Assembly (NCBI RefSeq): GCF_001613345.1
Contig: NZ_BDCE01000036.1
Location: 1 to 64,000, forward strand
Length of the DNA stretch: 64,000 nucleotides
Direction: 5' to 3'
DNA from: Nocardia uniformis NBRC 13702
Lineage (GTDB): Bacteria; Actinomycetota; Actinomycetes; Mycobacteriales; Mycobacteriaceae
Shown here in pieces: positions 9,620 to 19,419 of this stretch (position 1 is the stretch's first letter; every line of letters starts with the position of its first letter). The notes beneath the pieces were generated by a model. It saw only the letters and a list, made by a program, of their open reading frames with translations. It was not told the origin of the DNA and searched no databases. A program made the position numbers and the translations under genes.

Positions 9620-9985
9620 TCAGTTCACCACGTCGATCAGATCGATAATGAAGACCAGGGTCTTGCCGGAAAGTCCATGGCCCGCACCGGCCGGGCCGTA
9701 GGCCAGCTCCGGCGGGATGGTGAGCTGTCGGCGGCCGCCGACCTTCATGCCCGGAATACCTTCCTGCCAGCCCTGAATCAGGTTGCGCAGTGGGAAAGTG
9801 ATGGACTCGCCACGGTTCCAGGACGAGTCGAACTCCTCGCCGGTGTCGTATTCGACGCCCAGGTAGTGCACATTGACGGTATCGCCCGGCTGCGCCTCGG
9901 TGCCATCGCCCTCGATGAGATCCTTGATCACCAGTGTGGCGGGGGCGGGGCCGTCCTGGAACTCGACTTCCGGCTTAGTGCTCAT
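9620..9985 (-). CDS. fkbP: FKBP-type peptidyl-prolyl cis-trans isomerase
   Basis: 121 aa single-domain FKBP, cytosolic (no signal peptide). The FKBP core runs from about residue 18 to the end: GDTVNVHYLGVEYDTGEEFD, SSWNRGESITFPL, GWQEGIPGMKVGGRR, IPPELAYG and the final strand LVFIIDLIDVV. The usual FK506-pocket residues (Tyr in VHYLG, Asp of EFDSS, Trp of GWQEG, Tyr of LAYG) are all present, so it should be an active prolyl isomerase. ATG at 9985 is preceded by GAGGAC. Related genes in other actinobacteria are commonly near gltA, which lies 11 kb away here. Confidence 0.93.
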   Translation of the reverse strand: MSTKPEVEFQDGPAPATLVIKDLIEGDGTEAQPGDTVNVHYLGVEYDTGEEFDSSWNRGESITFPLRNLIQGWQEGIPGMKVGGRRQLTIPPELAYGPAGAGHGLSGKTLVFIIDLIDVVN

Positions 9986-10169
9986 TGGCTGTCCTCTTCG
10001 ATAGCTGTGGCTACAGGTCGGTAATCACCTTATGACGATCGGCTGGTCGAGACCGGACCCGGGCCGTGTTTCACGGACTCGCTGTTCGCGGCCCCGGAAC
10101 GCATGGGTTGTCCCCCGCCTCCGCCTAGTCCGGACCCGAACCGGGCCGTGAACAGCGGAGGCGGCAGGA

Positions 10170-10982
10170 TTGAGCCCCGTGGCCGAAGTTATCGATATCG
10201 CTGACCCCGGTGATCCTCGGGTCGCCGACTTCCGCGACCTCAACAATGCCGACCGGCGGCCCGACCTGCCGGGTGGGAAGGGCCTCGTCGTCGCGGAGGG
10301 CGTTGTCGTGGTGCAGCGCATGCTGACCTCGCGTTTCGCGCCGTCCGCGCTGCTCGGGGTGGGGCGGCGATATGAGCAACTCGCCGACGATCTGGCCGGG
10401 GTGGAGGTGCCGTACTACCGGGCCACGGCCGAGGTCATGGCGGAAATCGTCGGGTTCCACCTCAATCGGGGTGTGTTGGCCGCCGCGAATCGCCCGCCCG
10501 AACTCACTGTCGCCGAGGTGCTGGACGGCGCGCGCACGGTGGCGGTGCTGGAGGGCGTGAACGATCACGAGAACATCGGGTCGGTCTTTCGTAATGCCGC
10601 CGGTCTCGGCGCGGATGGTGTGCTCTTCGGCGACCGCTGCTCCGATCCGCTGTATCGGCGTTCGGTGCGAGTCTCCATGGGGCATGTGCTGCGCGTGCCG
10701 TTCGCGACAATGCCGGAACTACCGGGGAGTTTGGATATCCTGCGCGACAGTGGCTTCCAGATCATCGCGCTCACCCCCGACCCGGCGGCCGACAATCTCG
10801 CCAAGGCCATGACCGGCGAGAAGGTCGCCCTGCTACTCGGTGCCGAAGGCCCCGGCCTGACCGAGGACACCATGCGGGCCAGCGATATTCGCGCCCGCAT
10901 CCCAATGACCCCCGGCACCGATTCACTCAACGTCGCCACCGCCGCCGCCATGGCCTTCTACGAAAGAGTGCGCACACAGTGA
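10170..10982 (+). CDS. SpoU-family RNA 2'-O-methyltransferase (Rv0881-like)
   Basis: About 270 aa. An N-terminal substrate-binding region (DLNNADRRPDLPGGKGLVVA, EGVVVVQRMLTSRF) precedes the SpoU SPOUT domain with all three motifs: VLEGVNDHENIGSVFRNAAG, ALLLGAEGPGL and IPMTPGTDSLNVATAAAMAFYE, forming the knotted SAM site. Expected to methylate a ribose in rRNA or tRNA; the substrate is unknown. Start may be TTG 10170 or, more likely, GTG 10179. It overlaps the next gene by four bases (GTGA), so the two are one transcription unit. Confidence 0.88.
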   Translation: MSPVAEVIDIADPGDPRVADFRDLNNADRRPDLPGGKGLVVAEGVVVVQRMLTSRFAPSALLGVGRRYEQLADDLAGVEVPYYRATAEVMAEIVGFHLNRGVLAAANRPPELTVAEVLDGARTVAVLEGVNDHENIGSVFRNAAGLGADGVLFGDRCSDPLYRRSVRVSMGHVLRVPFATMPELPGSLDILRDSGFQIIALTPDPAADNLAKAMTGEKVALLLGAEGPGLTEDTMRASDIRARIPMTPGTDSLNVATAAAMAFYERVRTQ

Positions 10983-11362
10983 CATTTAGCGGACACTATG
11001 GGCACCAGACAGACTCGCTGAGCACAGGCGGCAATAGTGACCACAGGACCGGCACGGTGACCTATCCCCCCGACGGGCCGTACGGCTACGGATATTCGGA
11101 GCCGACCCCCTGGGCCGCCGGAATCACCGTCGCGGTCATCGTCGCCGCACTCACGGCCTGCGGTGTCTACGCATTCGGCGCGGCACTGGCCGAGGTGCAT
11201 CCGATTCTCGCGGTGGTGGTGAATCTGATCGCCGTGGGTGGCGCCACGCCGACCGCATGGCGATGGCGATTCGCACCGGTTACCCGCTGGGTGATCGCCG
11301 GACTCGCGGCGGGTGTCGTGCTCGGTTGGCTCGCACTGCTGGCGGTCGGCCTCGCCTCCTGA
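10979..11362 (+). CDS. DUF2537 membrane protein (Rv0882-like)
   Basis: 127 aa, GTG start inside the stop of the methyltransferase gene. About 40 polar residues are followed by three hydrophobic segments (AAGITVAVIVAALTACGVYA; HPILAVVVNLIAVGGA; VIAGLAAGVVLGWLALLAVG), consistent with a small integral membrane protein. The gene pair methylase-DUF2537 upstream of sepH/serC is conserved in Mycobacteriales as I recall it. No function is known. It converges on the next gene with only 13 bp between stops. Confidence 0.75.
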   Translation: MTFSGHYGHQTDSLSTGGNSDHRTGTVTYPPDGPYGYGYSEPTPWAAGITVAVIVAALTACGVYAFGAALAEVHPILAVVVNLIAVGGATPTAWRWRFAPVTRWVIAGLAAGVVLGWLALLAVGLAS

Positions 11363-11375
11363 CCGAAGCCGATAG

Positions 11376-12152
11376 TCAGGACACGCGGTCGCGGCCGCGC
11401 AGCCAGCGGAGCAGTCCGCGCTTCCCATTGTGCTCGGGTTCGGGCTCGGCGAATCGCGGCGGCTTGGGTGCGTATCCCTTGGGGAACAGCGAAAACCCGC
11501 ACACCGCTATCTCTTCCGGCGCCAACGGCAGCTGCTCCGGCGGGGGGATATCCGCCGCGGCGGTGCCGAGCGCAGTCACCGCCGCGGGCCGGTACCGGAA
11601 TCCGAGCCATTCGGCATTGGCCGCATCGGCGAAATCCGGTGGATCGAAAGGCAACAGCTGCGGATCGGCCATCTCCCCCGCCCGCAATCGAACGGGATGG
11701 TCCCCGGCCCAGTACGGCCGCTCCCACACCCGCGGCAGCCCCTCGTCCTCGAGGATACTCACGCGGGTGGAACTGAAGGATCGCCGGAATTCGCCACGCT
11801 CCCAATGGGCGAACGCACCCCAGCCCTGCGCGAGGTCATAGGCGATGAGATAGGTCTGTTCGGAGGCCAGCGGGCGCACCAGCAATTCGGGCAGAGTGGT
11901 CGGCCGCGGTCGCGCGGCCTGGGTGGAACACACGACGGTGACGCCGGGATAGCAACCGATATAGACGCATTCGGGATCCGGCCCCGCCCACACCTTCATG
12001 GTCCCGGACGCCGCGGGCACCACATCGCGGTCCGGATTGAGCTGTTTGGCGAGCGCGAAAGCGGCATCGGGATCGGGCCCGGGGTGCCCGCGCAAGACCG
12101 CGACCGGATCGGGAGCGTCGACGTACCAGAGCGAAGAAACTGTGGACGGCAC
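11376..12152 (-). CDS. DUF6928-family protein
   Basis: 258 aa if started at GTG 12152 (MPSTVSSLWYVDAPDPVAVL), the position that matches the family's usual beginning; a TTG at 12185 would add 11 residues. Conserved-looking blocks are ECVYIGCYPGVTVVCS, EQTYLIAYDLAQGWGAFAHW, RSFSSTRVSILEDEG and FDPPDFADAANAEWLGFRY. No signal peptide or membrane helix, so probably cytosolic. The basic C-terminus (KRGLLRWLRGRDRVS) is unusual for a globular end. Function unknown; family assignment is from memory of the N-terminal pattern. Confidence 0.6.
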   Translation of the reverse strand: MPSTVSSLWYVDAPDPVAVLRGHPGPDPDAAFALAKQLNPDRDVVPAASGTMKVWAGPDPECVYIGCYPGVTVVCSTQAARPRPTTLPELLVRPLASEQTYLIAYDLAQGWGAFAHWERGEFRRSFSSTRVSILEDEGLPRVWERPYWAGDHPVRLRAGEMADPQLLPFDPPDFADAANAEWLGFRYRPAAVTALGTAAADIPPPEQLPLAPEEIAVCGFSLFPKGYAPKPPRFAEPEPEHNGKRGLLRWLRGRDRVS

Positions 12153-12772
12153 TGCGCGGCACCTCCCGAGTTCATTGCGACCCAAGATTGGCTATTCTTG
12201 AGCAACATTAGATGGTCGAATGCCCAGTCGGTGCGCGATCCGCTCGGCAATCACCACCATTCCATTAAAATCTACGCCTGTGGGGCGCGAAATGGCGCTG
12301 TTACGCAAGGACGTTCCCGGCGCGGCGGACACGTCGGCGATTGGCAGCGAACGGAGAATCGATCGAGGATGCGCACACGCGTAGGGAAACTGCGAAATAG
12401 CAGGCAGTCACACTGATCTTGACACGGCGAGCGCGAAACGCCGCTCCCGCGTCGACAACCGGCGCACGACAGGAACAGCCCTCAGCAAACTTTTCGCACA
12501 TTCTCCGCGCATACCCCGCATGCCCCCTGCATATCCCCCGCACATCCCCGTCATCCCCCGTCATTCCGGCATGCTTTTGGCCGGAATCCACACCGGTTTC
12601 GACTGGGTCACCGTGGATCCCGGCCAAAAGCACGCCCGGATGACGAATGACGGCTCGAGTCCCGGGACGACGACGGATAACTCGAGTTCCAGGACGACGA
12701 CGGGTGGCTCACCCGGGACGATGCAGGCGGCCGAACCCCGGGGTGACGAGGCCGCGCGGGCCGAGCCGCGGC
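12153..12772. other. Long intergenic region with palindromic repeat and short direct repeats
   Basis: About 620 bp without a credible gene. The part near 12180-12260 is AT-rich and should carry the DUF6928 promoter. Repeat copy B occupies 12559-12645. Right after it, 12651-12710 contains an imperfect direct repeat with core CTCGAG...GGGACGACGACGG occurring twice. Open frames here on both strands are Arg/Pro-rich and look non-coding. Confidence 0.5.
12559..12645. repeat. Nested palindromic repeat, copy B
   Basis: Arms CGTCATTCCGGCATGC...GGCCGGAATCCAC and GTGGATCCCGGCC...GCCCGGATGACG, separated by about 20 nt. It lies 3' of sepH. Confidence 0.85.
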
Positions 12773-13843
12773 TCAGTTACCGGAGCTGCGGACGCCCAGG
12801 AGTACGTCTTCCCAGGACGGCATCGGCGCTTTACCACCGCGCTTGCTGCGGTTCGACTTCTGCGCGTTCGGCTTGGGGGCGGGCTGCGCGGGAGCAGCCG
12901 GTTCGGCCGGATCGGATTCGGCGGCGGGAGCCGAAGCGGCGGGAGCCGAAGCAGCCGGGGCCGCGGGCGCCGGGGTGGCCGGTTCCGGAGTCGAATGCGT
13001 CTGAGCGGGCTGTTCTTTCGGCGCGGCGGGAGCGGCCGGAGCCGACGGCGCGGGAGCGGCGGGCGGGGGCACCGGCACGGTATCCGCGCCGACAGCGGCA
13101 CGCTGCTCGTAGAAGTTGTCGAGCGTCTGCTCATCCGATACCCGGCTCGACGCGGCCTCGTACTCGCCCCGGTCGAGCGGGGCGGGCGCGGGCGCCGACA
13201 CCGGCTCGGCGATGGGAGCGTTCTGATCCGGCAGGATGCTGGCCAGACCGCGCAGCGCCCGACCGAAATCCGGATCGATCAGATCGGAGGCCGGATCATC
13301 GAGCGGTACGACGGAGCCGCCGTGCGCGTCGGGCTGGTAGCGCCAATGCGCGGCAATGACGGAACGACCCGCCTGCCACTGCAATTGGGCGACCCAGTAG
13401 CCCTTCTCGTCCTTCCAGGCATCCCATTCGGCAACCTCGATATTGTGACCGCGCTCAGCGAAGGCGGCGGCCACGATCTCGATGAGAGTTTCGACGGACG
13501 GGCCGTCATTGCGCACCGGATGCGCCTTCTGCGCCAGTTCGGCGGCACGCTGGCGCTCCAGCAGCACCGGATAGGCGAAGCGCTCGACCCGGCTGGCGGG
13601 CATACCGGATTCTTCGGTGACCTGATCGACCGAAGCGCCGGCACGGATACGGGCCTGGATATCGCGAGGACGCATCGTGGCTTCCGTTTCGATCTCGATT
13701 TGGCCGAATCGGGCAAGGTCTCCGCGCGCAGCCGCACGCAGTTTGTCATCAGCGGCCAGCCGGTACTTTTGACCGGTTTCGGTATCGATGCACACGATGT
13801 GTGTGGAATCGGGCGTCAATCCGATTACTCGAAGTTCACGCAC
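12773..13843 (-). CDS. sepH: Septation protein SepH (DUF3071)
   Basis: 356 aa. The conserved N-terminal DUF3071 domain (MRELRVIGLTPDSTHIVCID) covers about residues 1-190 and includes the helix-turn-helix-like MRPRDIQARIRAGASVDQVT; SepH uses this region to bind FtsZ and promote its assembly at division sites in actinobacteria. Trp-rich VAEWDAWKDEKGYWVAQLQW follows. Residues from about 205 onward are a long Ala/Pro/Glu-rich disordered tail ending in a conserved-looking GGKAPMPSWEDVLLGVR. ATG at 13843 is preceded by GGAGGTAACG. The serC terminator lies about 105 bp upstream, so it probably has its own promoter. Confidence 0.93.
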   Translation of the reverse strand: MRELRVIGLTPDSTHIVCIDTETGQKYRLAADDKLRAAARGDLARFGQIEIETEATMRPRDIQARIRAGASVDQVTEESGMPASRVERFAYPVLLERQRAAELAQKAHPVRNDGPSVETLIEIVAAAFAERGHNIEVAEWDAWKDEKGYWVAQLQWQAGRSVIAAHWRYQPDAHGGSVVPLDDPASDLIDPDFGRALRGLASILPDQNAPIAEPVSAPAPAPLDRGEYEAASSRVSDEQTLDNFYEQRAAVGADTVPVPPPAAPAPSAPAAPAAPKEQPAQTHSTPEPATPAPAAPAASAPAASAPAAESDPAEPAAPAQPAPKPNAQKSNRSKRGGKAPMPSWEDVLLGVRSSGN

Positions 13844-13947
13844 CGTTACCTCCTTATCGCTGCGTCGATCACAGCTACAGCCAGGCTCGCGACACCGCCC
13901 ACGTTATGGAACAGTAGTGCACTTCTGAGCATCTTGGGGCAAGACAC

Positions 13948-13983
13948 GCGGCGCGGAAATCTGCTCACAGACTTCCGCGCCGC
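13948..13983 (-). terminator. serC terminator
   Basis: Stem GCGGCGCGGAA / TTCCGCGCCGC (11 bp), one mismatch, then 4 more pairs around loop CTCA. On the minus strand it is followed by GTGTCTTG, and it lies 80 bp past the serC stop. Confidence 0.8.
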
Positions 13984-14063
13984 ATTACTGTGATCGATTC
14001 TGCCACAGCGTCGAAGTTCGGTTCGCGGATTCAGCTCTCGCGAATGGACTCCATTATTACTGT

Positions 14064-15254
<1,191 letters not shown>

Positions 15255-15322
15255 CTACCACCACCGGACAACCAGCGGGTATCAGTGTGGTCCGGCACAC
15301 ACTGCGGTTATGGTTCACCGCT

Positions 15323-16084
15323 ATGAACATGGCCGCGCGCGACAGACCGGGCACCGCCGACCGCGCTGGTCTTCCCGAGTCGCGCGGGGCCGGTCGTCCC
15401 GATGCCCGGGGAGGCGTCGATGCCATGGCCGATTCCGGCCGGGCGGGGCGGCGACCGAGCCTGTTCACCCGGCTGTCCTCCCAATTCGGCTCCCGCGGCC
15501 TCACTCGCCGCGGCCCGGAGATGACCGACGCGGGTCGTCGCGAACTGCTCATGCACGGTGTCTCCGGCACCGCCACCGTGCTCGGCCGGCGTGCCCGACG
15601 CTCCGAACCCGGCCATGAATTCTGGGTGCGCGTACAACTCGCGGACCAACACCCGTACGAAACCCGGGTGCGCCAACGCGTCGGCGCCGCCGATCTGGAC
15701 TGGATGAATCCGGGCGGTATCATCGCCTGCCGGGTCGACCCCGGCGACCACGATCGCGTCGTCCTCTATGTCCCGGCCCCCGACGAGGCGTCGCGCACCA
15801 ATATCGCCAAGATCCTCGCCGACGGCCGCCGGGCGCGCGCCACCGTGCTGGCCGCCGCCCCCATTGCCGCCGACTACACCGGCCGCAACGACCCGGTGCT
15901 ACGCCTCGACCTGGAACTGCGTGCCTGGGATGAACCCACCCCCTGGCTGGTCCGCGTGGTCCAGCCGGTCCCGCTGGCCGCCATCGAGCTGGTCGACCTG
16001 GGCCGCCGTCTGGACGTCGCCTTCTTCACCGTTGACCATGGCGAATCGGTAGCGGTGGACTGGGCAGCTTCGCGCGAGCGCTGA
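15323..16084 (+). CDS. Hypothetical protein
   Basis: 253 aa from ATG 15323; ATG 15422 (MADSGRAGRRPSLFTRLSSQ) is an alternative start and the first 30 residues look unconserved. The core contains RRELLMHGVSGTATVLGRRA, HEFWVRVQLADQHPYETRVR, DLDWMNPGGIIACRVDP and a second similar block (ADGRRARATVLAAAPI, LELRAWDEPTPWLVRV). The two blocks look like a duplicated beta-rich domain of the kind seen in short DUF-type proteins that begin with 'G-x-x-A-x-A-x-V'. No membrane segments. I do not recognise a function. It is divergent from serC and converges on the DUF1272 gene. Confidence 0.65.
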   Translation: MNMAARDRPGTADRAGLPESRGAGRPDARGGVDAMADSGRAGRRPSLFTRLSSQFGSRGLTRRGPEMTDAGRRELLMHGVSGTATVLGRRARRSEPGHEFWVRVQLADQHPYETRVRQRVGAADLDWMNPGGIIACRVDPGDHDRVVLYVPAPDEASRTNIAKILADGRRARATVLAAAPIAADYTGRNDPVLRLDLELRAWDEPTPWLVRVVQPVPLAAIELVDLGRRLDVAFFTVDHGESVAVDWAASRER

Positions 16085-16134
16085 CTGCCGCGCCCCTTCT
16101 CCGTCGAGCTCAACCTCGCGCTACAGAGGCGATT

Positions 16135-16320
16135 TCAGACTGCAACGCGCCGTCGCGGTCGAACCACCAGCTCCCCGCCGCAGTTCGGGCAGTTGTGGTC
16201 CATTGCGGTGCTACAGCTTTCGCAGAAGGTGCACTCGAACGAGCAGATCCATGCCCTGCCGTCGGCGGGCAGTTCCACCGCGTCGCACCGCTCGCAGATC
16301 GTACGCATTTGCAAAGCCAT
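16135..16320 (-). CDS. DUF1272 small zinc-ribbon protein
   Basis: 61 aa. Eight cysteines form CxxC pairs: ICERCDA, WICSFECTFCESC and NCPNCGGEL, followed by a basic tail (VVRPRRRVAV). This is the DUF1272 pattern, a short zinc-binding protein of unknown role. ATG at 16320 is preceded by GGAGGTTCGGGCA. It sits between a convergent hypothetical gene and the divergent RDD gene. Confidence 0.85.
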   Translation of the reverse strand: MALQMRTICERCDAVELPADGRAWICSFECTFCESCSTAMDHNCPNCGGELVVRPRRRVAV

Positions 16321-16549
16321 TGCCCGAACCTCCTACCGCAAGGCACAATCCGTCACCGTTCACGAACTCCGTGAACTCGCACCCCGGCGGATGCGGTCTG
16401 TGTTCGATATTTTTCGACGCGCAGCTCGGGCCGGAGTGCACCAGACTGTAACTGGCTCGTCGCCGTGGGCCTGTAGTCAACCGGCCCACACGGTCGAGAC
16501 GCTGGACTCATGGCTGAGCCGACCCAATTTCGACTCAGCAAGGAAGCGA

Positions 16550-17275
16550 ATGTCCTACCCGAACAACCCGTACGGCCAACAGCCGCAGCAGCCCCAGCAA
16601 CCCGGATACGGCTACCAACCGCAGCCCGCGCCGGGCCAGGGGGCACCCCAACCCGCCTACGGTGCACCCCAACCCGCCTACGGTGCGCCGCAGCCCGGCT
16701 ATGGCGCACCCCAACAGCCCTATGGCGCACCCCAACAGCCCTATGGCGCACCACAATCCGGCTACGGCGCACCTCAGCCGCCCTATGGCGGCCAGCCCGG
16801 GTACGGCGCACCCATGCCCGCGTATGCCGATTGGGGTCATCGCGCGGGCGCCTACCTCATCGATGCCTTGATGTTCGCCCTGCCCGCGGTGATCCTCCAG
16901 GTGCTGGCGGGCAGTATCGGCACGGAGAAGGTCGTCTGCACCACCAGTACCACCGTCCGGTGTACCGGTGGCGGTTACAGCGGCCTGGGAATGTTCCTGC
17001 TGCTGCTCGCCTTCGTGGCCGGCATCGGCGGCATGGCCTTCCTCGCCCACCGCGAGGGCACTACCGGCCAGACGCCCGGTAAGAAGATTCTCGGCATTCG
17101 CACCATTCGCGAATCCGACGGTCAGCTACTCGGTTTCGGCACCGCGTTCGGGCGCAAGCTCGCGCATATCGCGGATGCCCTCCCCTGCTACGTGGGCTTC
17201 CTGTGGCCGCTCTGGGATGCCAAGAAGCAGACCTTCGCCGACAAGATTGTCGGCAGCATCGTCGTCAAGGCCTGA
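16550..17275 (+). CDS. RDD-family membrane protein with PYGAPQ repeats
   Basis: 241 aa from ATG 16550 with AGGAAG eight bases upstream. Residues 1-90 are Gln/Pro/Tyr-rich with about ten YGAPQ units, probably a flexible cytoplasmic tail. From ADWGHRAGAYLIDALMFALP on it is an RDD domain with three hydrophobic helices (DALMFALPAVILQVLAGSIG; LGMFLLLLAFVAGIGGMAFL; ALPCYVGFLWPLW) and the conserved GKKILGIRTI. RDD proteins are membrane proteins of uncertain, possibly transport, function. The frame open further upstream (from 16193) has no start signal and overlaps the DUF1272 gene, so it was not used. Confidence 0.88.
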   Translation: MSYPNNPYGQQPQQPQQPGYGYQPQPAPGQGAPQPAYGAPQPAYGAPQPGYGAPQQPYGAPQQPYGAPQSGYGAPQPPYGGQPGYGAPMPAYADWGHRAGAYLIDALMFALPAVILQVLAGSIGTEKVVCTTSTTVRCTGGGYSGLGMFLLLLAFVAGIGGMAFLAHREGTTGQTPGKKILGIRTIRESDGQLLGFGTAFGRKLAHIADALPCYVGFLWPLWDAKKQTFADKIVGSIVVKA

Positions 17276-17308
17276 TCCGGTCGGCCGGGGGATCCGCCCG
17301 GACACGGC

Positions 17309-17345
17309 AGCGGCTCGCAGCGAGAAGTCTTCGCTGCGAGCCGCT
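17309..17345. terminator. Bidirectional terminator between RDD gene and citA
   Basis: Perfect 15-bp stem AGCGGCTCGCAGCGA / TCGCTGCGAGCCGCT with a 7-nt loop; followed by TTTCGG on the plus strand. Confidence 0.88.
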
Positions 17346-17371
17346 TTCGGTGTCGGGTCCGGAGTTTGGGA

Positions 17372-18508
17372 CTAGCTTCGGACCACATTCTCCCAACCGG
17401 CCACACTCTCCGGCTTACGCGGCGCGGGGCCGGTGTAGATGGCGGCCGGGCGCACCAGCTTGCCCAGTTGCTTCTGCTCGATGATGTGCGCACACCAACC
17501 GGCGGTGCGACCGCAGGTGAACATGGCGGGCATCATGTGCGCCGGAACCTCGGCGAAGTCCAGGATTACCGCGGCCCAGAACTCCACATTGGTCTCGATG
17601 GCGCGATCCGGGCGACGCTCACGCAGTTCGGCCAGTGCCGCCTGCTCCAGCGCGGCGGCCACCTCGTAGCGCGGGGCGTCGAGGCGCTGGGCAGTGGCCC
17701 GCAGTACGCGGGCGCGGGGATCCTCGGCCCGGTACACCCGGTGTCCGAAGCCCATCAGCTTTTCCTTGCGGTCGAGGATGCCCTTGACCAGAGCCCGTGC
17801 GTCGCCGGCCTTCTCGACCTCTTCGATCATGGGCAGCACGCGGGCCGGGGCGCCGCCGTGCAGCGGCCCGGACATGGCGCCGATGGCACCCGAGAGCGAC
17901 GCCGCGACATCCGCGCCGGTCGAGGCGATCACCCGCGCGGTGAAGGTGGAGGCGTTCATACCGTGCTCGGCCGCGGAGACCCAGTAGGCGTCGATCGCCT
18001 CGGTGTGCTTCGGGTCCGGGTCACCCTTCCAGCGGGTCATGAACCGCTCGGTGACGGTGGTGCATTCGTCGATCTTCTTCTGCGGCACCGCGGGCTGGTA
18101 GATACCGCGCGCGGACTGCGCCACATACGACAGCGCCATGACCGAGGCGCGCGCCAGATTCTCGCGCGCTTCCTCGTCGTCGATATCCAGGAGCGGCTGG
18201 TAGCCCCAGATCGGGGCGAGCATGGCCAGACCGGCCTGCACATCGACGCGTACGTCGCCGGTGTGAATGGGAAGGGGGAAGGGTTCCGCGGGCGGCAGGC
18301 CGCGGCCGAATTCTCCGTCGACCAGCAGCGCCCACACATCACCGAAGGTGACACGATTGGTAACCAGGTCGTCGATATCCACGCCGCGGTATCGGAGCGC
18401 GCCCCCGTCTTTGTCGGGTTCAGCGATATCGGTGGTGAAGGCCACGACGCCCTCGAGACCGCTCACGAAGTCGGACGGAACTGCAGGAACCGCAGCGCTG
18501 GCAGTCAT
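17372..18508 (-). CDS. citA: Citrate synthase 2
   Basis: 378 aa from ATG 18508 (MTASAAVPAVPSDFVSGLEG). The enzyme condenses acetyl-CoA with oxaloacetate; active-site motifs are AAEHGMNASTFTARVIAS, SGPLHGGAPARVL and MGFGHRVYRAEDPRARVL, plus the catalytic Asp region FWAAVILDF. It matches M. tuberculosis CitA (Rv0889c) and is shorter than the hexameric GltA encoded 4 kb away. A methylcitrate synthase role cannot be ruled out because PrpE is encoded nearby. It is divergent from pdxH, with 100 bp holding both promoters. Confidence 0.9.
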   Translation of the reverse strand: MTASAAVPAVPSDFVSGLEGVVAFTTDIAEPDKDGGALRYRGVDIDDLVTNRVTFGDVWALLVDGEFGRGLPPAEPFPLPIHTGDVRVDVQAGLAMLAPIWGYQPLLDIDDEEARENLARASVMALSYVAQSARGIYQPAVPQKKIDECTTVTERFMTRWKGDPDPKHTEAIDAYWVSAAEHGMNASTFTARVIASTGADVAASLSGAIGAMSGPLHGGAPARVLPMIEEVEKAGDARALVKGILDRKEKLMGFGHRVYRAEDPRARVLRATAQRLDAPRYEVAAALEQAALAELRERRPDRAIETNVEFWAAVILDFAEVPAHMMPAMFTCGRTAGWCAHIIEQKQLGKLVRPAAIYTGPAPRKPESVAGWENVVRS

Positions 18509-18608
18509 GTTGTGACTCTCCTTGCAAACCGGGCTACCCGATCCGGGGCAGCCACGCCGATCATCCTGCACCTTAACTCGCCCATTACCGCGGAGTAACG
18601 TCTGGCCC

Positions 18609-19334
18609 ATGCGCGACCTGGAAAATTCGGTTGTCCCCGCCCTCGATATCGCGGCGATGCGCGTGGAGTACGGCGTGGACGCGGGCGAGAATCATCCGGG
18701 TCCGGAAACCGATCTGGACGAGACCTGGTTGGCCGACGGCTGGGAACCGTTGCTGCGCACCTGGATCGAGCAGGCCACCAGCGCCCTGGTCGCCGATCCC
18801 AATGCCATGGTGCTGGCCACGGTGGAGCAGACCGACAGCGGTCCGAAGCCCGCCACTCGAACGGTGCTGTGCAAAGGGCTGTCGCCGGAGGGTGTGACCT
18901 TCTACACGAATTTCGAGTCGTTCAAGGGGCGCGCGCTGACCGTCACGCCCTATGCCTCGGCCACGCTGGTGTGGCCCGTGCTGGGTCGGCAGGTGACGGT
19001 GCGCGGTCCCGTTCGCCGGGTCGCGCCGGAGGTGACCGAGGTGTACTGGCGGTCGCGACCGCGCGGTTCGCAGTTGGGTGCGTGGGCGTCGAACCAGTCC
19101 CGGCCGGTGGCGTCGCGGGCGGAACTGGACCGCCAGATGCTGGAAATGACAGAACGGTTCACCGGGGTTGACGAAATTCCGGTACCGCCGCACTGGGGCG
19201 GATTCTTGATCCAGCCCGAGACGGTGGAGTTCTGGCAGGGGCGACGCAGTCGTATGCACAATCGGCTCCGCGTGCTTCTGGAACCGGGAAATACCGATGT
19301 GGCCGCGATGAAGGTGGAGCGTCTACAGCCCTGA
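18609..19334 (+). CDS. pdxH: Pyridoxamine 5'-phosphate oxidase
   Basis: 241 aa from ATG 18609. It oxidises pyridoxine/pyridoxamine phosphate to PLP using FMN. Seen: MRVEYG near the N-terminus, [34 protein letters not shown] (FMN phosphate binding), [20 protein letters not shown] (PLP binding) and the C-terminal signature [14 protein letters not shown]...VERLQP that is diagnostic of PdxH. No extension or truncation compared with the family. Divergent from citA. Confidence 0.95.
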   Translation: MRDLENSVVPALDIAAMRVEYGVDAGENHPGPETDLDETWLADGWEPLLRTWIEQATSALVADPNAMVLATVEQTDSGPKPATRTVLCKGLSPEGVTFYTNFESFKGRALTVTPYASATLVWPVLGRQVTVRGPVRRVAPEVTEVYWRSRPRGSQLGAWASNQSRPVASRAELDRQMLEMTERFTGVDEIPVPPHWGGFLIQPETVEFWQGRRSRMHNRLRVLLEPGNTDVAAMKVERLQP

Positions 19335-19419
19335 GCGGGGCTCACAATAGCCAAAATCGTGGGATGAATCACCGAAATCTGCTAGCCACAGCGCAATTCA
19401 TCCCATTAATCTCTCCGCA

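Noticed and set aside
12301..12633. Open frames through repeat copy B on both strands
   Set aside because: They translate the palindromic element itself; the same peptide fragments recur at every copy, so they are repeat artefacts.
12647..13993. 448-aa plus-strand open frame
   Set aside because: Antisense to sepH and extending through repeats; Arg/Gly-rich, no start signal.
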